In this document: piece after piece, positions 15,466 through 25,903 of the stretch | Layout: every line of letters starts with the position of its first letter | Numbering within the stretch: position 1 is the first letter of the stretch | Assembly (NCBI RefSeq): GCF_016756775.1 | Contig: NZ_JAERMU010000032.1 | Location: 1 to 34,306 of the forward strand | Length of the DNA stretch: 34,306 nt | Direction: 5' to 3' | DNA from: Dryocola clanedunensis subsp. sulfonylureivorans | GTDB lineage: Bacteria > Pseudomonadota > Gammaproteobacteria > Enterobacterales > Enterobacteriaceae | The notes under the pieces: generated by a model | Told to the model about the DNA's origin: nothing | Seen by the model: only the letters and a program-made list of their open reading frames with translations | Databases searched by the model: none | Translations under genes and position numbers: made by a program

Positions 15466-18400
15466 ATGAAATTAAATCTTAAACGGTGGCTTACCGGCAG
15501 TAAGTCACTGGAAACGCATGCAGACATTCCCGACTGGCTGGCTTACGAACCTGCAAATGAAAGCCCCATCAAGGCTGAGTTATTTTCAGCCGCCCAGATG
15601 GAACGCTATGGCCAGCGGCTGGCTCGCTCACATAAGTTATCGACGACGAGACTGCCTTATTATTTGCTTAAGCGGCTGGAAGCTAACGAAGCGATCATCA
15701 CCCGTAACTGCTATCTGCTCAATGCGGGTGAAAAGGCCGGGATTACTCCTGCTGGCGAATGGCTGCTCGATAACTACTATCTCATCGAAGAACAGATCCG
15801 CGTGGTCAGGCATCATTTGCCGAAAAACTTTGGCAAAGGGCTTCCCCCGCTTGCCGCTCCGCATAACTGTCCAAGAATTTATGACGTTGCGTCCGAAGCC
15901 GTTGCCCATGCCGACGGGCGCTGGGACGCGGCAAGTCTGACTAATTTCATTGCGGCTTATCAGCAGGTTACTCCCTTGACGCTGGGCGAGCTCTGGGCGT
16001 TGCCGGGCATGCTGCGTCTGGCGCTGATTGAGAATTTACGTCGGGTCAGCATCGAAGTCGCCAACGCGCAAAAAGAGCGCAACCTGGCTGACTACTGGGT
16101 CACACGCATTTTTGACTGCGTCGAAAATACTCCGGCGGATTTGATTATGGTCATTGCTGATATGGCGCGCTCGCGTCCGCCATTGAGCAGTGCCTTTGTC
16201 GCCGAGCTGGTTCGCCGCCTGCAGGGGCGGGGCAACATGCTCTCATTACCGCTGACCTGGGTTGAACAGCGTCTTGCGGAAACCGGCGTGACGACCGATC
16301 ACCTGATCCATCGCTTTAACCAGCAGCTTGCCGCAAACCAGCTTTCCGTCAGCAACAGCATCGCCGGGCTGCGTCTGTTAAGCGAAACCAACTGGGCAGA
16401 CTTCGCGGAGGCCATGAGCCTTGTTGAACGGACGCTGCTTCAGGACCCCTCCGGGATATACCCGGCAATGCATTTTGATACCCGGGACCACTATCGCCAC
16501 ATTATTGAAATCCTCTCCCGGCATAGTCGTCACGATGAACCTGAGGTCGCCCGCCATATTCTGCAGATGGCGCAGGCGACAGAGAAGGAAACGCCTGCTC
16601 ATCATGTCGGCTATTACTTAATTGGCGAAGGGCGCACGGCACTTGAACAACAGCTTGGGGCAAATACCTCATGGGGGGTCCGCCTGCGCCATAGCTTTAA
16701 CCAGATCCCGCTGCTGTCCTGGCTTGGAAGCCTGAGTCTGTTAACAACGGCGTTCACCGCCGCCATTTTATCCCATACCTATGAACAGGGAATGCGCTGG
16801 CCGTTACTGCTACTTGTACTGCCGCTTGTGGTATTGGTTAGCCAGTTAGCCAGCAATCTACTCAGTGAGGCCACGACTCGCTTTCGCTCGCCGCTACCGT
16901 TGCCACGAATGGATTTTTCGACGGGCATCCCCGCGGAATTCCGTACGATGGTGGTGATCCCCTGCTTGTTAACCAGCAAAGCTGGGGTAGACAGCCTGCT
17001 GAACAGTTTACAAGTTTGCTATCTCGGCAATAACACGGCAAATCTGTACTTTGCATTACTGACTGACTATGCCGATTCACCGGAAGAAAACTCGGCGGAA
17101 AACGTCGAGCTTGTGCATCATGCACAAACGCAAATACAGTATCTGAACCGCCGGTATGCCTCTGCCTCACAGCCACTCTTTTTTCTGCTGCATCGTTCCG
17201 CACGATGGAATACACAACAAAATGTGTGGATGGGCCATGAGCGCAAACGCGGCAAGCTGGCGGCACTCAACAGCTGGTTACGTCAGCCCGCAGAACAGTT
17301 CATCAGGCTGCAAAACACGGCGTTCTTGCCACCTGTGGGAGTCAAATATGTCATCACCCTGGACAGCGATACGGTTTTGCCACGGGACACCGCGCACAAA
17401 CTTGTCGCGACGATGGCACACCCCCTCAATCATCCGGTCTACGATCCGTTACAACAGCGTGTTGTAAAAGGATACGGTATTTTACAGCCAGGGCTTGCCG
17501 AGGAGATCCCGCGTAATGGGCAGGGGCGCTACGCTGCCATGTCCAGCAATGTGCCGGGTAACGATCCTTACTCAATGATGTCATCGGATATTTACCAGGA
17601 TCTGTTTGGGGAAGGGTCGTTTGTCGGCAAAGGCATCTACGACGTGGATACGTTTACGCAAGCTACGCGCAATACCTGCCCGGAAAACCTGGTGCTGAGC
17701 CATGATTTACTGGAAGGGTGCTATGTTCGCTCAGGACTGTTGAGCGAAGTTCTGCTGTATGAGCAGTATCCCAATAATTATCTTACCGACGTGGCAAGGC
17801 GCACCCGCTGGATACGCGGAGACTGGCAGCTTCTCAACTGGCTTAGGCTCAGGGTCAGAAAAGCAGACGGCACGCGCGACACAAATCCTCTGACGGCGCT
17901 GTCACGCTGGAAATTATTTGATAATTTGCGCCGTAGCCTGGTGGCACCGTCATTTCTGGTGCTGATCTTTTGCACCATTTTGGTGGTGCCTAATCCTGTT
18001 TACTGGTCTGGTGTGTTGGCGGCGGTGCTGCTGCTCCCGACGGCGCTGGTGATAGCGCAGGATCTCTTTAATAAGCCGCCAGGGCGTCCCTTTCTGCAAC
18101 ATCTGCTTCTGGTGGCATCGGGCGGTATTAAACGGCTGATGCGGATTGGCATGGGCTTTCTCACGCTTCCCCATGAGGCTGGCTATTCACTCCAGGCCAT
18201 TACAGTCACGCTTTGGCGGTTGGGGATCAGTCATCGCAATCTCAACCAGTGGGCGAGTTTTGAACAAAGCAGTGATCGTGCAAAAACCTCGCCGATGCGT
18301 TTTTATCGGGCAATGTGGCTAAATGTCTTATCGGGCATCGCGCTTATTCTGCTCGCAGCATTTCTTGCCCCCATGCTGCTTTTTATTGCTGTGCCGGTTG

Positions 18401-21400
18401 GCGTGCTGTGGTGCCTTGCCCCTATGCTACTGAGCTGGATGAGCCGTGAACCCGTCCCCCCAACAATGTCGTTTAATGCTGAAAATCAACGCCTGTTGCG
18501 CCAGAGCAGCCGTGAGATTTGGGCTTTTTTTGAAACCTTTGCCACCGGGAAAGAGAACTGGCTGCCGCCAGATAATTTCCAGGAGATCCCCCAGCCGGTG
18601 ATTGCACATCGCACCTCGCCGACCAATATCGGTTTGTCGCTACTGGCAAACCTGACCGCCTGGGATTTTGGTTACATTCCCCAGGGTGAAATGCTGCAAC
18701 GCATCACGCTCACCCTTGATACGCTGGACAAAATGGAGCATTACCGGGGGCATTTATATAACTGGTACGATACCCGCACCCTGGCACCGCTCAACCCGCG
18801 TTATATCTCAAGCGTCGACAGCGGCAACATGGCGGGGCATCTGCTCACCCTTAGCGCGGGTTTAACCGGGCTGCGTAACCTGCCGATCCTCAACACGGCG
18901 CATGTGCTGACGGGTCTTGAGGACACGCTGCAAATTCTCGAAAAGACATGGGGACAGCATGCGCCGACGTCTTTGCGCCAGCTACATAACCATTGTAAAA
19001 GCGCCGCTCAGCTCCCCCCGTCGTTGCTCTTCGCCGAGCTGAAAAACATGCGCACGCAAAGTAATCGCCTGCACGCACTTTGCAGCCATGAAGACGCTCG
19101 CGTCCGCCGCTGGGTGGAACATCTCCAGCGTCAGTTAGTTCTTGTCTGCCATGAATGGACGCATTTTCTCGCCTGGCTGCCCGTCAGTCAGGAAAAGGAG
19201 TCTCTTCCCACGCTGACCTGGCTTGCGCAGGCGAAACATACCGGCGAAGGCAGCCCCCCGGAATCGACCATTCGTCAGGCCCGTACCCGTATTGATATCA
19301 TTACTGAGCTTGAGCAACGCCTGGCCGAGCACGCCCGAATGGATTTTGTTTTCTTGTATAACCGCGTCACCAGCCTGCTCAGCGTCGGGTATAACTGTGA
19401 CAGTAATAAGCTCGATAACAGCCACTACGACCTGCTGCCCTCGGAAATTCGCCTGACCAGTTTCCTTGCCATTGCTACCAACCAGCTGCCGCTGAAAAGC
19501 TGGTTTGCGCTCGGCAGGCTGTTTACCACCATTGATAACGAAACGGCGCTGATGTCGTGGAGTGGCTCAATGTTTGAGTACTTAATGCCGAACCTGGTGA
19601 TGCCGACCTATCCGGGGAGTTTACTCGCCGAGATGAGCCAGTCGGCGGTTAAACGCCAGATCGACTGGAGCAAAGAGCGGGGCGTGCCGTGGGGGATTTC
19701 CGAGTCTGGCTACTACTCCTTTGACGCGCTGCAAAATTACCAGTACCACGCGTTTGGGGTGCCCGGCCTCGGCCTGCGCAGGGGGCTTGCGGATGATATG
19801 GTCATCGCGCCGTACGCCACCATGATGGCGCTGACCGTTTCTCCTCATCAGGCCTGCGAAAATCTTTTGACGCTGGAAAAAAACGGTGCGCGTGGGGAGT
19901 ATGGTTTTTACGAAGCGCTGGACTACACGCCTTCTCGCCTCGCCAGTGGGCAGGTATACGCCGTGGTGCGATCGTGGATGGCTCACCACCAGGGTATGGC
20001 CTTTCAGGCGCTTTCCCACGTGCTGTCAGGTGCGCCGATGGTGGACCGCTTTATGTCCAGCCCGTCATTTCAGTCGGCTCGCCTGCTGCTGCAGGAGCGG
20101 GTGCCTGATGCCGTCGAGTTATACAGTCCGCGCCGCCACTTTGAATCCCACGAAGGCGTGCTGCAGCCTATACAGTATGAAACGCGTAAATTTACCGACG
20201 TAGAGAGCCCGATCCCCGAAGTTCAGCTGTTATCTAATGTCGATTATCATCTGATGGTCAGCCAGTCAGGCGGGGGCTACAGCCGCTGGAAAGAGCTGGC
20301 ACTGACCCGCTGGCGCAGCGACGCCACCTGCGATAGCTGGGGAGCATTCTGTTATATAAGTGACCCTGTCACTAATGAGGTGTGGAGCAACACCTGGCAA
20401 CCGCTGGGTGAGGCAGTCAGCCAGTACGAGGCAGTCTTTAACGACGCTGGGGCAGAATTCAACCTGGTGGCGGGAACGGTGGGCGTTAAAACGCAAATTG
20501 TTGTCTCATCGGAAGATGATATCGAGCTGCGCCGCGTCACGCTGCTGCACCGTGGCCGGGAGCCGCGCATCCTTGAACTGACCACCTACGCAGAAGTTGT
20601 TCTGGCACCCACAGAGAGCGATCTGGCTCACCCCGCATTCAGTAATTTGTTTATTCAGACGGAGCTTGTTGCCGATCAGAATGCTATTCTTTGCCACCGT
20701 CGCCCCCGTTCGCCGGATGAGCGCTGCCCGTGGCTGTTTCATACCATGGTGGTTCACGGACAAACGCAGAGCGATACCTCATTTGAAACAGACAGGGCGA
20801 AATTCCTTGGGCGTGGAAAAACCCCGGCCAATGCGGTGGCGACCCGACAAAGCGGCTCGCTCAGCAACAGCGTCGGGCCAGTACTTGATCCCATTCTTGC
20901 AATCCGACAGTCCGTCATTTTACACCCGGGCGTCCCCGTCACGGTCGACATTATTTATGGCGTGACCGAAAGCCGTCAGCACAGCCTCGAACTGGTAGAA
21001 AAATATCATGACCACCCGATCGCCGACCGGGTGTTTGAGCTGGCCTGGTCCCATAGCCAGATAGTCTTAAGGCAGATTAATGCCAACGAAGACGATGCTA
21101 CGCTCTTTAACCGCCTGGCGAGCGCGGTGTTGTACCCGGGGCCCGAACTGCGTGCCGACGCTAAAATACTTTGCCGTAACCGTCGCGGACAGTCGGGGCT
21201 GTGGGGATGGTCTATCTCCGGGGATCTGCCGATCGTCATTCTTAACGTCACCAGCGATGAGAGCCTTCCAGTCATCACTAAGCTGATACAGGCGCACCAC
21301 TACTGGCGCCTGAAGGGGCTGGCGGTGGACCTCGTTATCCTCAATGACAGCCCCGGCGGCTATCAGCAGACGTTGCAAAACCAGATAGTGGAACTGATTG

Positions 21401-24045
21401 TCGCAGGTTCTGAAGCCAGCCAGATGGACAAGCCCGGCGGCATTTTTGTGCGCAACGGGGAACAGATGTCGCCGGAGGACAGGCTGTTACTGCTGAGCGT
21501 GGCGCAAATCGTACTGGACGACCGGGCGGGCGGTCTGAAAGAACAGTTAAATCAGCGCCTCCAGCCTACGGTTTCATCACAGCAGGTTTTAATTGCGCGC
21601 ACGACTCTCCCCGACAATCAGCATCTTCCGTGGCAGCCGGATACCCGTGCGCTGGTCTTTTTCAACGGATATGGCGGCTTTTCGGAGGATGGTCGCGAAT
21701 ACCAGATAACGCTGGCTGAAAATACCGAGACCCCGGCGCCCTGGTCTAACGTGCTGGCCAACGCCAGTTTTGGTTCCGTCATTTCAGAAGCGGGACAGGC
21801 CTATACCTGGTATGAAAATGCCCATGAATATCGTCTCACCCCGTGGGAAAACGATCCCATCAGCGATCGTTCTGGCGAGGCGTACTATCTGCGTGACGAA
21901 GAAAGCGGAGCCGTCTGGTCGCCAACGACGCTGCCGGTGCGCGGCAGCGGGCACTATCTTTCACGCCACGGTTTTGGCTACAGCGTTTTCGCTCACCGTG
22001 AGACGGGGATCGATACCGAACTGACGGTACTGGTGGCAGAGCACGCCCCGGTAAAAATCGCCATTCTGACGCTCAGCAATACTTCAGGCCGAACCCGCAA
22101 AATCTCCGTTACCGGCTTTGTGGAGTGGACGCTGGGTGAGTCACGTAGCAAATCAGCCATGCATGTGGTGACCCGCAGCTCTACGACAGGGCTCGGCTGT
22201 GGCGTACTGGCAAATAACTTCTATAGCAGCAATGGCTCGGACAGAACGGCCTTCTTCGCGCTCACCGGGGTACATTGTTCTGTCACCGGCGATCGCCGGG
22301 AATTCCTTGGGCGCAATGGTTCACCACGTGACCCGGCGGCAATGAAACAACGCACGTTGTCGGACAAAACGGGGGCAGGGTTAGATCCGTGCGGAGCGGT
22401 GCAGTCTGCCACTACGCTTATCGATGGCGACCAGCGGACGTTTATTTTTGTGCTGGGTATTGGGCAGACGCCGCAGGAGGCCGAATCGATGATTAACCAG
22501 TATCTGAGCGAAGATGCCGCCCGCGGTGAACTGGCGAATGTGCACCGCCACTGGCATCACCTGCTGGATCAAATCGTCGTCTCCACACCCGATCCCGCCG
22601 TCAACTTGCTGGCTAACGGCTGGCTGCTGTATCAGACCATTGCCTGCCGTCTGATGGCCCGCAGCGGCTACTACCAGTCTGGCGGGGCTTTCGGCTTCCG
22701 CGACCAGCTCCAGGATACGCTGGCCCTGAGCCATGCGGCACCGGAGCGGCTGCGCGAGCAGATTTTACTGTGCGCTTCACGCCAGTTTACGCAAGGAGAT
22801 GTTCAGCACTGGTGGCATCCGCCGGCAGGGAATGGGGTACGCACTCGCTGTTCGGACGATTACCTTTGGCTGCCACTTTCCATCTGTCATTACGTCGCAA
22901 CAACCGGTGATATCGGTGTGCTTGAGCACCGTCTGCCATACCTTGAAGGTCGTGAATTACAGCCGGGCGAAGAGTCGGCTTACGAACAGCCAGTGACCAG
23001 CACGCTTGAAGAGACGCTGTGGCAGCACGGGGTAAAAGCCATTCGCCATGGGCTGCGATTTGGCCAGCACGGCTTACCGTTGATGGGGGCGGGCGACTGG
23101 AACGACGGGATGAATCTGGTCGGGCTGGAAGGTAAAGGGGAGAGCGTCTGGCTTGGATTCTTCCTCTACGAAGTCTTACAGCGTTTTGCGAAGCTTGCCG
23201 AACACCTTCACGATGACGACGTTGCCACGCTTTGCCGACGGGAGGCAGAAAAACTTCAGGTCAACCTGGAGGCGACGGCCTGGGACGGAAGCTGGTATCG
23301 CCGGGGCTATTTTGATAGCGGCGAAGCTTTGGGTTCACAGAGCGCGAAAGAGTGCCAGATAGATGCCATTGCCCAAAGCTGGGCGGTGCTTTCCGGGGCG
23401 GGAAGCGCGGAGCGTTGTGCGCAAGCCATGCAGGCGCTGGATGCCCGGCTGGTGGATAACGAGGCGGGGCTTATCAAACTGCTCACGCCACCGTTTAACG
23501 GCAGCGGGCCTAACCCCGGCTACATCCAGGGCTACCTGCCGGGCGTGCGTGAAAACGGCGGGCAGTATACTCACGGTGCCATCTGGGCGGTAATGGCCTT
23601 TGCCCGCAGCGGTAATATCGAGCGGGCGTGGGAACTTTGGTCGCTTATCAACCCGATAAATCACGGGCTAACGCCGGAGGCCGTTGAGCGCTACAAGGTC
23701 GAACCTTACGTGATGACGGCGGATATTTATAGCGTTGCACCGCACGCCGGACGCGGCGGCTGGAGCTGGTATACCGGCTCGGCAGGGTGGGCGTACCGAT
23801 TAGTCATCGAAACGCTGATGGGAATTGAACGGCACGCCGATGTCATAACCGTTCATCCGTTGCTGCCGCATGCCTGGCCATCCGTTAGTCTGGTTTATCG
23901 GTATGGTGCCAGTGATTATCACATCAATGCGGTTCGCAGCGAGGGGAATTATCAGCTCATGGTGGACGGCGTTCTGCTGTCAGAGAACACCCTCCACCTG
24001 ATTGATGACGGGCAGCGGCATGAGGTGGAGATTAGCCTGGGGTGA
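15466..24045 (+). CDS. ndvB: Cyclic beta-1,2-glucan synthase
   Basis: The 2859-residue protein matches the NdvB/Cgs type (usually about 2800-2870 residues), an inner-membrane enzyme that makes periplasmic cyclic beta-1,2-glucan from UDP-glucose. Order: N-terminal region; membrane segments about 414-465; a GT domain from about 490 with LDSDT (about 632-636) and the RTRWIRGDWQ motif about 780; more membrane segments about 825-870 and 950-993; a glycoamylase-like domain about 1360-1540 (GVPWGISESGYYSFDALQNY); two sugar-binding sandwich regions about 1595-1850 and 2060-2330; and a GH94 phosphorylase-like domain about 2385-2780 with GAGDWNDG (D2544/D2547), which sets ring size in known homologues. 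The ATG at 15466 has only a weak upstream site. Such synthases are best known from Rhizobiales, so presence in an enteric background is notable. Confidence 0.92.
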   Translation: MKLNLKRWLTGSKSLETHADIPDWLAYEPANESPIKAELFSAAQMERYGQRLARSHKLSTTRLPYYLLKRLEANEAIITRNCYLLNAGEKAGITPAGEWLLDNYYLIEEQIRVVRHHLPKNFGKGLPPLAAPHNCPRIYDVASEAVAHADGRWDAASLTNFIAAYQQVTPLTLGELWALPGMLRLALIENLRRVSIEVANAQKERNLADYWVTRIFDCVENTPADLIMVIADMARSRPPLSSAFVAELVRRLQGRGNMLSLPLTWVEQRLAETGVTTDHLIHRFNQQLAANQLSVSNSIAGLRLLSETNWADFAEAMSLVERTLLQDPSGIYPAMHFDTRDHYRHIIEILSRHSRHDEPEVARHILQMAQATEKETPAHHVGYYLIGEGRTALEQQLGANTSWGVRLRHSFNQIPLLSWLGSLSLLTTAFTAAILSHTYEQGMRWPLLLLVLPLVVLVSQLASNLLSEATTRFRSPLPLPRMDFSTGIPAEFRTMVVIPCLLTSKAGVDSLLNSLQVCYLGNNTANLYFALLTDYADSPEENSAENVELVHHAQTQIQYLNRRYASASQPLFFLLHRSARWNTQQNVWMGHERKRGKLAALNSWLRQPAEQFIRLQNTAFLPPVGVKYVITLDSDTVLPRDTAHKLVATMAHPLNHPVYDPLQQRVVKGYGILQPGLAEEIPRNGQGRYAAMSSNVPGNDPYSMMSSDIYQDLFGEGSFVGKGIYDVDTFTQATRNTCPENLVLSHDLLEGCYVRSGLLSEVLLYEQYPNNYLTDVARRTRWIRGDWQLLNWLRLRVRKADGTRDTNPLTALSRWKLFDNLRRSLVAPSFLVLIFCTILVVPNPVYWSGVLAAVLLLPTALVIAQDLFNKPPGRPFLQHLLLVASGGIKRLMRIGMGFLTLPHEAGYSLQAITVTLWRLGISHRNLNQWASFEQSSDRAKTSPMRFYRAMWLNVLSGIALILLAAFLAPMLLFIAVPVGVLWCLAPMLLSWMSREPVPPTMSFNAENQRLLRQSSREIWAFFETFATGKENWLPPDNFQEIPQPVIAHRTSPTNIGLSLLANLTAWDFGYIPQGEMLQRITLTLDTLDKMEHYRGHLYNWYDTRTLAPLNPRYISSVDSGNMAGHLLTLSAGLTGLRNLPILNTAHVLTGLEDTLQILEKTWGQHAPTSLRQLHNHCKSAAQLPPSLLFAELKNMRTQSNRLHALCSHEDARVRRWVEHLQRQLVLVCHEWTHFLAWLPVSQEKESLPTLTWLAQAKHTGEGSPPESTIRQARTRIDIITELEQRLAEHARMDFVFLYNRVTSLLSVGYNCDSNKLDNSHYDLLPSEIRLTSFLAIATNQLPLKSWFALGRLFTTIDNETALMSWSGSMFEYLMPNLVMPTYPGSLLAEMSQSAVKRQIDWSKERGVPWGISESGYYSFDALQNYQYHAFGVPGLGLRRGLADDMVIAPYATMMALTVSPHQACENLLTLEKNGARGEYGFYEALDYTPSRLASGQVYAVVRSWMAHHQGMAFQALSHVLSGAPMVDRFMSSPSFQSARLLLQERVPDAVELYSPRRHFESHEGVLQPIQYETRKFTDVESPIPEVQLLSNVDYHLMVSQSGGGYSRWKELALTRWRSDATCDSWGAFCYISDPVTNEVWSNTWQPLGEAVSQYEAVFNDAGAEFNLVAGTVGVKTQIVVSSEDDIELRRVTLLHRGREPRILELTTYAEVVLAPTESDLAHPAFSNLFIQTELVADQNAILCHRRPRSPDERCPWLFHTMVVHGQTQSDTSFETDRAKFLGRGKTPANAVATRQSGSLSNSVGPVLDPILAIRQSVILHPGVPVTVDIIYGVTESRQHSLELVEKYHDHPIADRVFELAWSHSQIVLRQINANEDDATLFNRLASAVLYPGPELRADAKILCRNRRGQSGLWGWSISGDLPIVILNVTSDESLPVITKLIQAHHYWRLKGLAVDLVILNDSPGGYQQTLQNQIVELIVAGSEASQMDKPGGIFVRNGEQMSPEDRLLLLSVAQIVLDDRAGGLKEQLNQRLQPTVSSQQVLIARTTLPDNQHLPWQPDTRALVFFNGYGGFSEDGREYQITLAENTETPAPWSNVLANASFGSVISEAGQAYTWYENAHEYRLTPWENDPISDRSGEAYYLRDEESGAVWSPTTLPVRGSGHYLSRHGFGYSVFAHRETGIDTELTVLVAEHAPVKIAILTLSNTSGRTRKISVTGFVEWTLGESRSKSAMHVVTRSSTTGLGCGVLANNFYSSNGSDRTAFFALTGVHCSVTGDRREFLGRNGSPRDPAAMKQRTLSDKTGAGLDPCGAVQSATTLIDGDQRTFIFVLGIGQTPQEAESMINQYLSEDAARGELANVHRHWHHLLDQIVVSTPDPAVNLLANGWLLYQTIACRLMARSGYYQSGGAFGFRDQLQDTLALSHAAPERLREQILLCASRQFTQGDVQHWWHPPAGNGVRTRCSDDYLWLPLSICHYVATTGDIGVLEHRLPYLEGRELQPGEESAYEQPVTSTLEETLWQHGVKAIRHGLRFGQHGLPLMGAGDWNDGMNLVGLEGKGESVWLGFFLYEVLQRFAKLAEHLHDDDVATLCRREAEKLQVNLEATAWDGSWYRRGYFDSGEALGSQSAKECQIDAIAQSWAVLSGAGSAERCAQAMQALDARLVDNEAGLIKLLTPPFNGSGPNPGYIQGYLPGVRENGGQYTHGAIWAVMAFARSGNIERAWELWSLINPINHGLTPEAVERYKVEPYVMTADIYSVAPHAGRGGWSWYTGSAGWAYRLVIETLMGIERHADVITVHPLLPHAWPSVSLVYRYGASDYHINAVRSEGNYQLMVDGVLLSENTLHLIDDGQRHEVEISLG

Positions 24046-24104
24046 TTTCCGTTTTCAAGGCGGGCCCCAGGGAGGGGAGATAAGCGCCAGCGCCATCCAC
24101 CGGG

Positions 24105-24911
24105 TTAGCGATCTTTCCGCCATGCGTCCGCGGTTAACGCTTCGCCGAAGTGGCTGGCGATCAGGCGTTTGGTGAGGTCGTGTAGAGGGGAGGCAAGGAC
24201 GTCGGCGGTTGCGCCGCGTTCCACCACCTCGCCCTGATGCATCACCAGCACCTGGTCGCTGATGTGCTTCATCATGCCGATATGCTGGGTAACGTAGATA
24301 TAGGCGATCCCCTGTTTTTCCTGTAGCTCAAGCATCAGGTTTATCAGCTGCGAACGCATCGACATATCTAATGACGCCAGCGCTTCGTCGGCAATGATCA
24401 CCTTTGGACGCAGGATCAGCGCACGGGCCAGGCCAAGACGCTGTTTCTGTCCTGGCGCCAGCATGTGCGGATAATAGCTGGCATGGTCAGGCAGCAGGCC
24501 AACCAGGCGCAGCGTCTCCACAATCTGTTTCTGGCGCGCTTCCGGCTCCATATCCGTATTCAGACGCAGTGGGAAATCGAGGATTTGCGAGATGCGCTGA
24601 CGTGGATTCAGGGAGGTACTCGGATCCTGAAATATCATGCGGATGTGCTGGCTGCGCCAGGTATAGTCGCCATAGTGCAGCGGATGATCGTCAATCACCA
24701 GCTCGCCGCCGGTGGGTTCAATCATACCCGCCAGCATCTTCGCCAGCGTGGATTTTCCTGAACCGTTCTCGCCGATAATCGCCAGCGTCTGTCTTTCGCG
24801 CAGGGTAAAGCTCAGCGGCTTGACGGCCTCAACGTGCTGGCGACGGAACAAGCCGGTGCGGTAGCGAAACGTCTTACTTAAATTACGGACTTCGAGCAGC
24901 GTTTCGACCAT
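24105..24911 (-). CDS. sapF: Peptide/polyamine ABC transporter ATP-binding protein SapF
   Basis: The 268-residue ATPase is the last gene of sapABCDF. Walker A (GENGSGKS, about residue 48), Walker B (KVIIADEALASLD) and the His switch (TQHIGMM) are visible. The signature loop reads LAPGQKQRLGLARAL instead of LSGGQ, as I recall also for E. coli SapF. It pairs with SapD to drive the SapBC channel. The complex was described as conferring antimicrobial-peptide resistance in Salmonella and as exporting putrescine in E. coli. The ATG at 24911 shares its first base with the last base of the sapD stop, so translation is coupled. It converges with the glucan synthase gene; no terminator is visible in the 59-bp gap. 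Confidence 0.95.
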   Translation of the reverse strand: MVETLLEVRNLSKTFRYRTGLFRRQHVEAVKPLSFTLRERQTLAIIGENGSGKSTLAKMLAGMIEPTGGELVIDDHPLHYGDYTWRSQHIRMIFQDPSTSLNPRQRISQILDFPLRLNTDMEPEARQKQIVETLRLVGLLPDHASYYPHMLAPGQKQRLGLARALILRPKVIIADEALASLDMSMRSQLINLMLELQEKQGIAYIYVTQHIGMMKHISDQVLVMHQGEVVERGATADVLASPLHDLTKRLIASHFGEALTADAWRKDR

Positions 24912-25903
24912 TACTGACTCTCCATATTCAGCGGGAAGTGACAGGCGTACAGATGCGTTTTAGGCCCTTCGAGGCGCGGTGTTTCAATGCATTTACGCTG
25001 GGCGTAAGGGCAGCGCGGCCCGAGTCGACAGCCTATCGGCAGATGCTCCAGCAGCGGTATCGCCCCAGGCATGGTATTCAGGCGGCTCTTATGCGGCATC
25101 GAGCTGCCAAAGTCGGGAATAGCTCTGATGAGCGCCTGGGTATAAGGGTGGTGCGGGCTGGCGATAAGATCTTCGCTGGTGGCGCTCTCCACCGTCTGCC
25201 CGCAGTACATCACGTTGATTTTATCCGCCCATTTGCTGAGCATTTGCAGGTCATGGCTGACCAGCAGGATCGTCGTGTTGTTGTACTGATTGAGCCTGGT
25301 CAGCAGTTTGAAGATTTGCGACTGGGTCGTGGGCTCCATGGCGTTGGTTGGCTCATCCGCAATCAGCAGGCGCGGCTGGTTTGCCAGCGCAATGGCAATC
25401 ATCACCTTCTGGCATTCGCCGTCGGTGAGCTCATACGGATAGCTGTGCATGGCGTCTTTGTGATCTTTAATTCCCACGCGGTGGAGAAGTTCAATGGCGC
25501 GGCGTTTGCGCCAGCCGAAGCGCTTCCACCAGCGGCCTTTATAGGTCCAGCCGGGGATGTTCTGGGTGAGCTGCTTGCCCACTTTCTCAGAAGGATCGAG
25601 ACAGGACTGCGGCTCCTGAAAAATCATCGACAAATTATGCCCCACCAGACGGCGACGTTCGCGTGGGGAGAGGCGCAGCAGGTCGATATCATCGAAGCGC
25701 ATGCGGTCGGCGGTGACTCGCCAGTTGTCTTTGGTGACGCCGCAAATGGCTTTGGCAATCAGGCTTTTGCCGGAGCCGGACTCTCCCACCAGGCCGCGGA
25801 TCTCACCTTCGTTGAGCGTCATGCTGACGCGGTCAACGGCTTTCACCCAGCCTTCGGCGGTCATGAATTCAATCGTCAGATTGCGAATATCAAGTAACGG
25901 CAT
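24911..25903 (-). CDS. sapD: Peptide/polyamine ABC transporter ATP-binding protein SapD
   Basis: The 330-residue ATPase belongs to the OppD/DppD group. Walker A is GESGSGKS (about residue 40), Walker B is [13 protein letters not shown], and the signature is [15 protein letters not shown], degenerate relative to LSGGQ. The C-terminal extension ends in the Cys-rich [11 protein letters not shown]...ACHFP pattern typical of oligopeptide transporter ATPases. It dimerises with SapF; in E. coli SapD also supports Trk potassium uptake. Start and stop codons overlap those of sapC and sapF by one base each. Confidence 0.95.
   Translation of the reverse strand: MPLLDIRNLTIEFMTAEGWVKAVDRVSMTLNEGEIRGLVGESGSGKSLIAKAICGVTKDNWRVTADRMRFDDIDLLRLSPRERRRLVGHNLSMIFQEPQSCLDPSEKVGKQLTQNIPGWTYKGRWWKRFGWRKRRAIELLHRVGIKDHKDAMHSYPYELTDGECQKVMIAIALANQPRLLIADEPTNAMEPTTQSQIFKLLTRLNQYNNTTILLVSHDLQMLSKWADKINVMYCGQTVESATSEDLIASPHHPYTQALIRAIPDFGSSMPHKSRLNTMPGAIPLLEHLPIGCRLGPRCPYAQRKCIETPRLEGPKTHLYACHFPLNMESQ

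Noticed and set aside
24938-25897. 319-residue plus-strand frame opposite sapD
   Set aside because: Exact antisense shadow of sapD, which is unambiguous.
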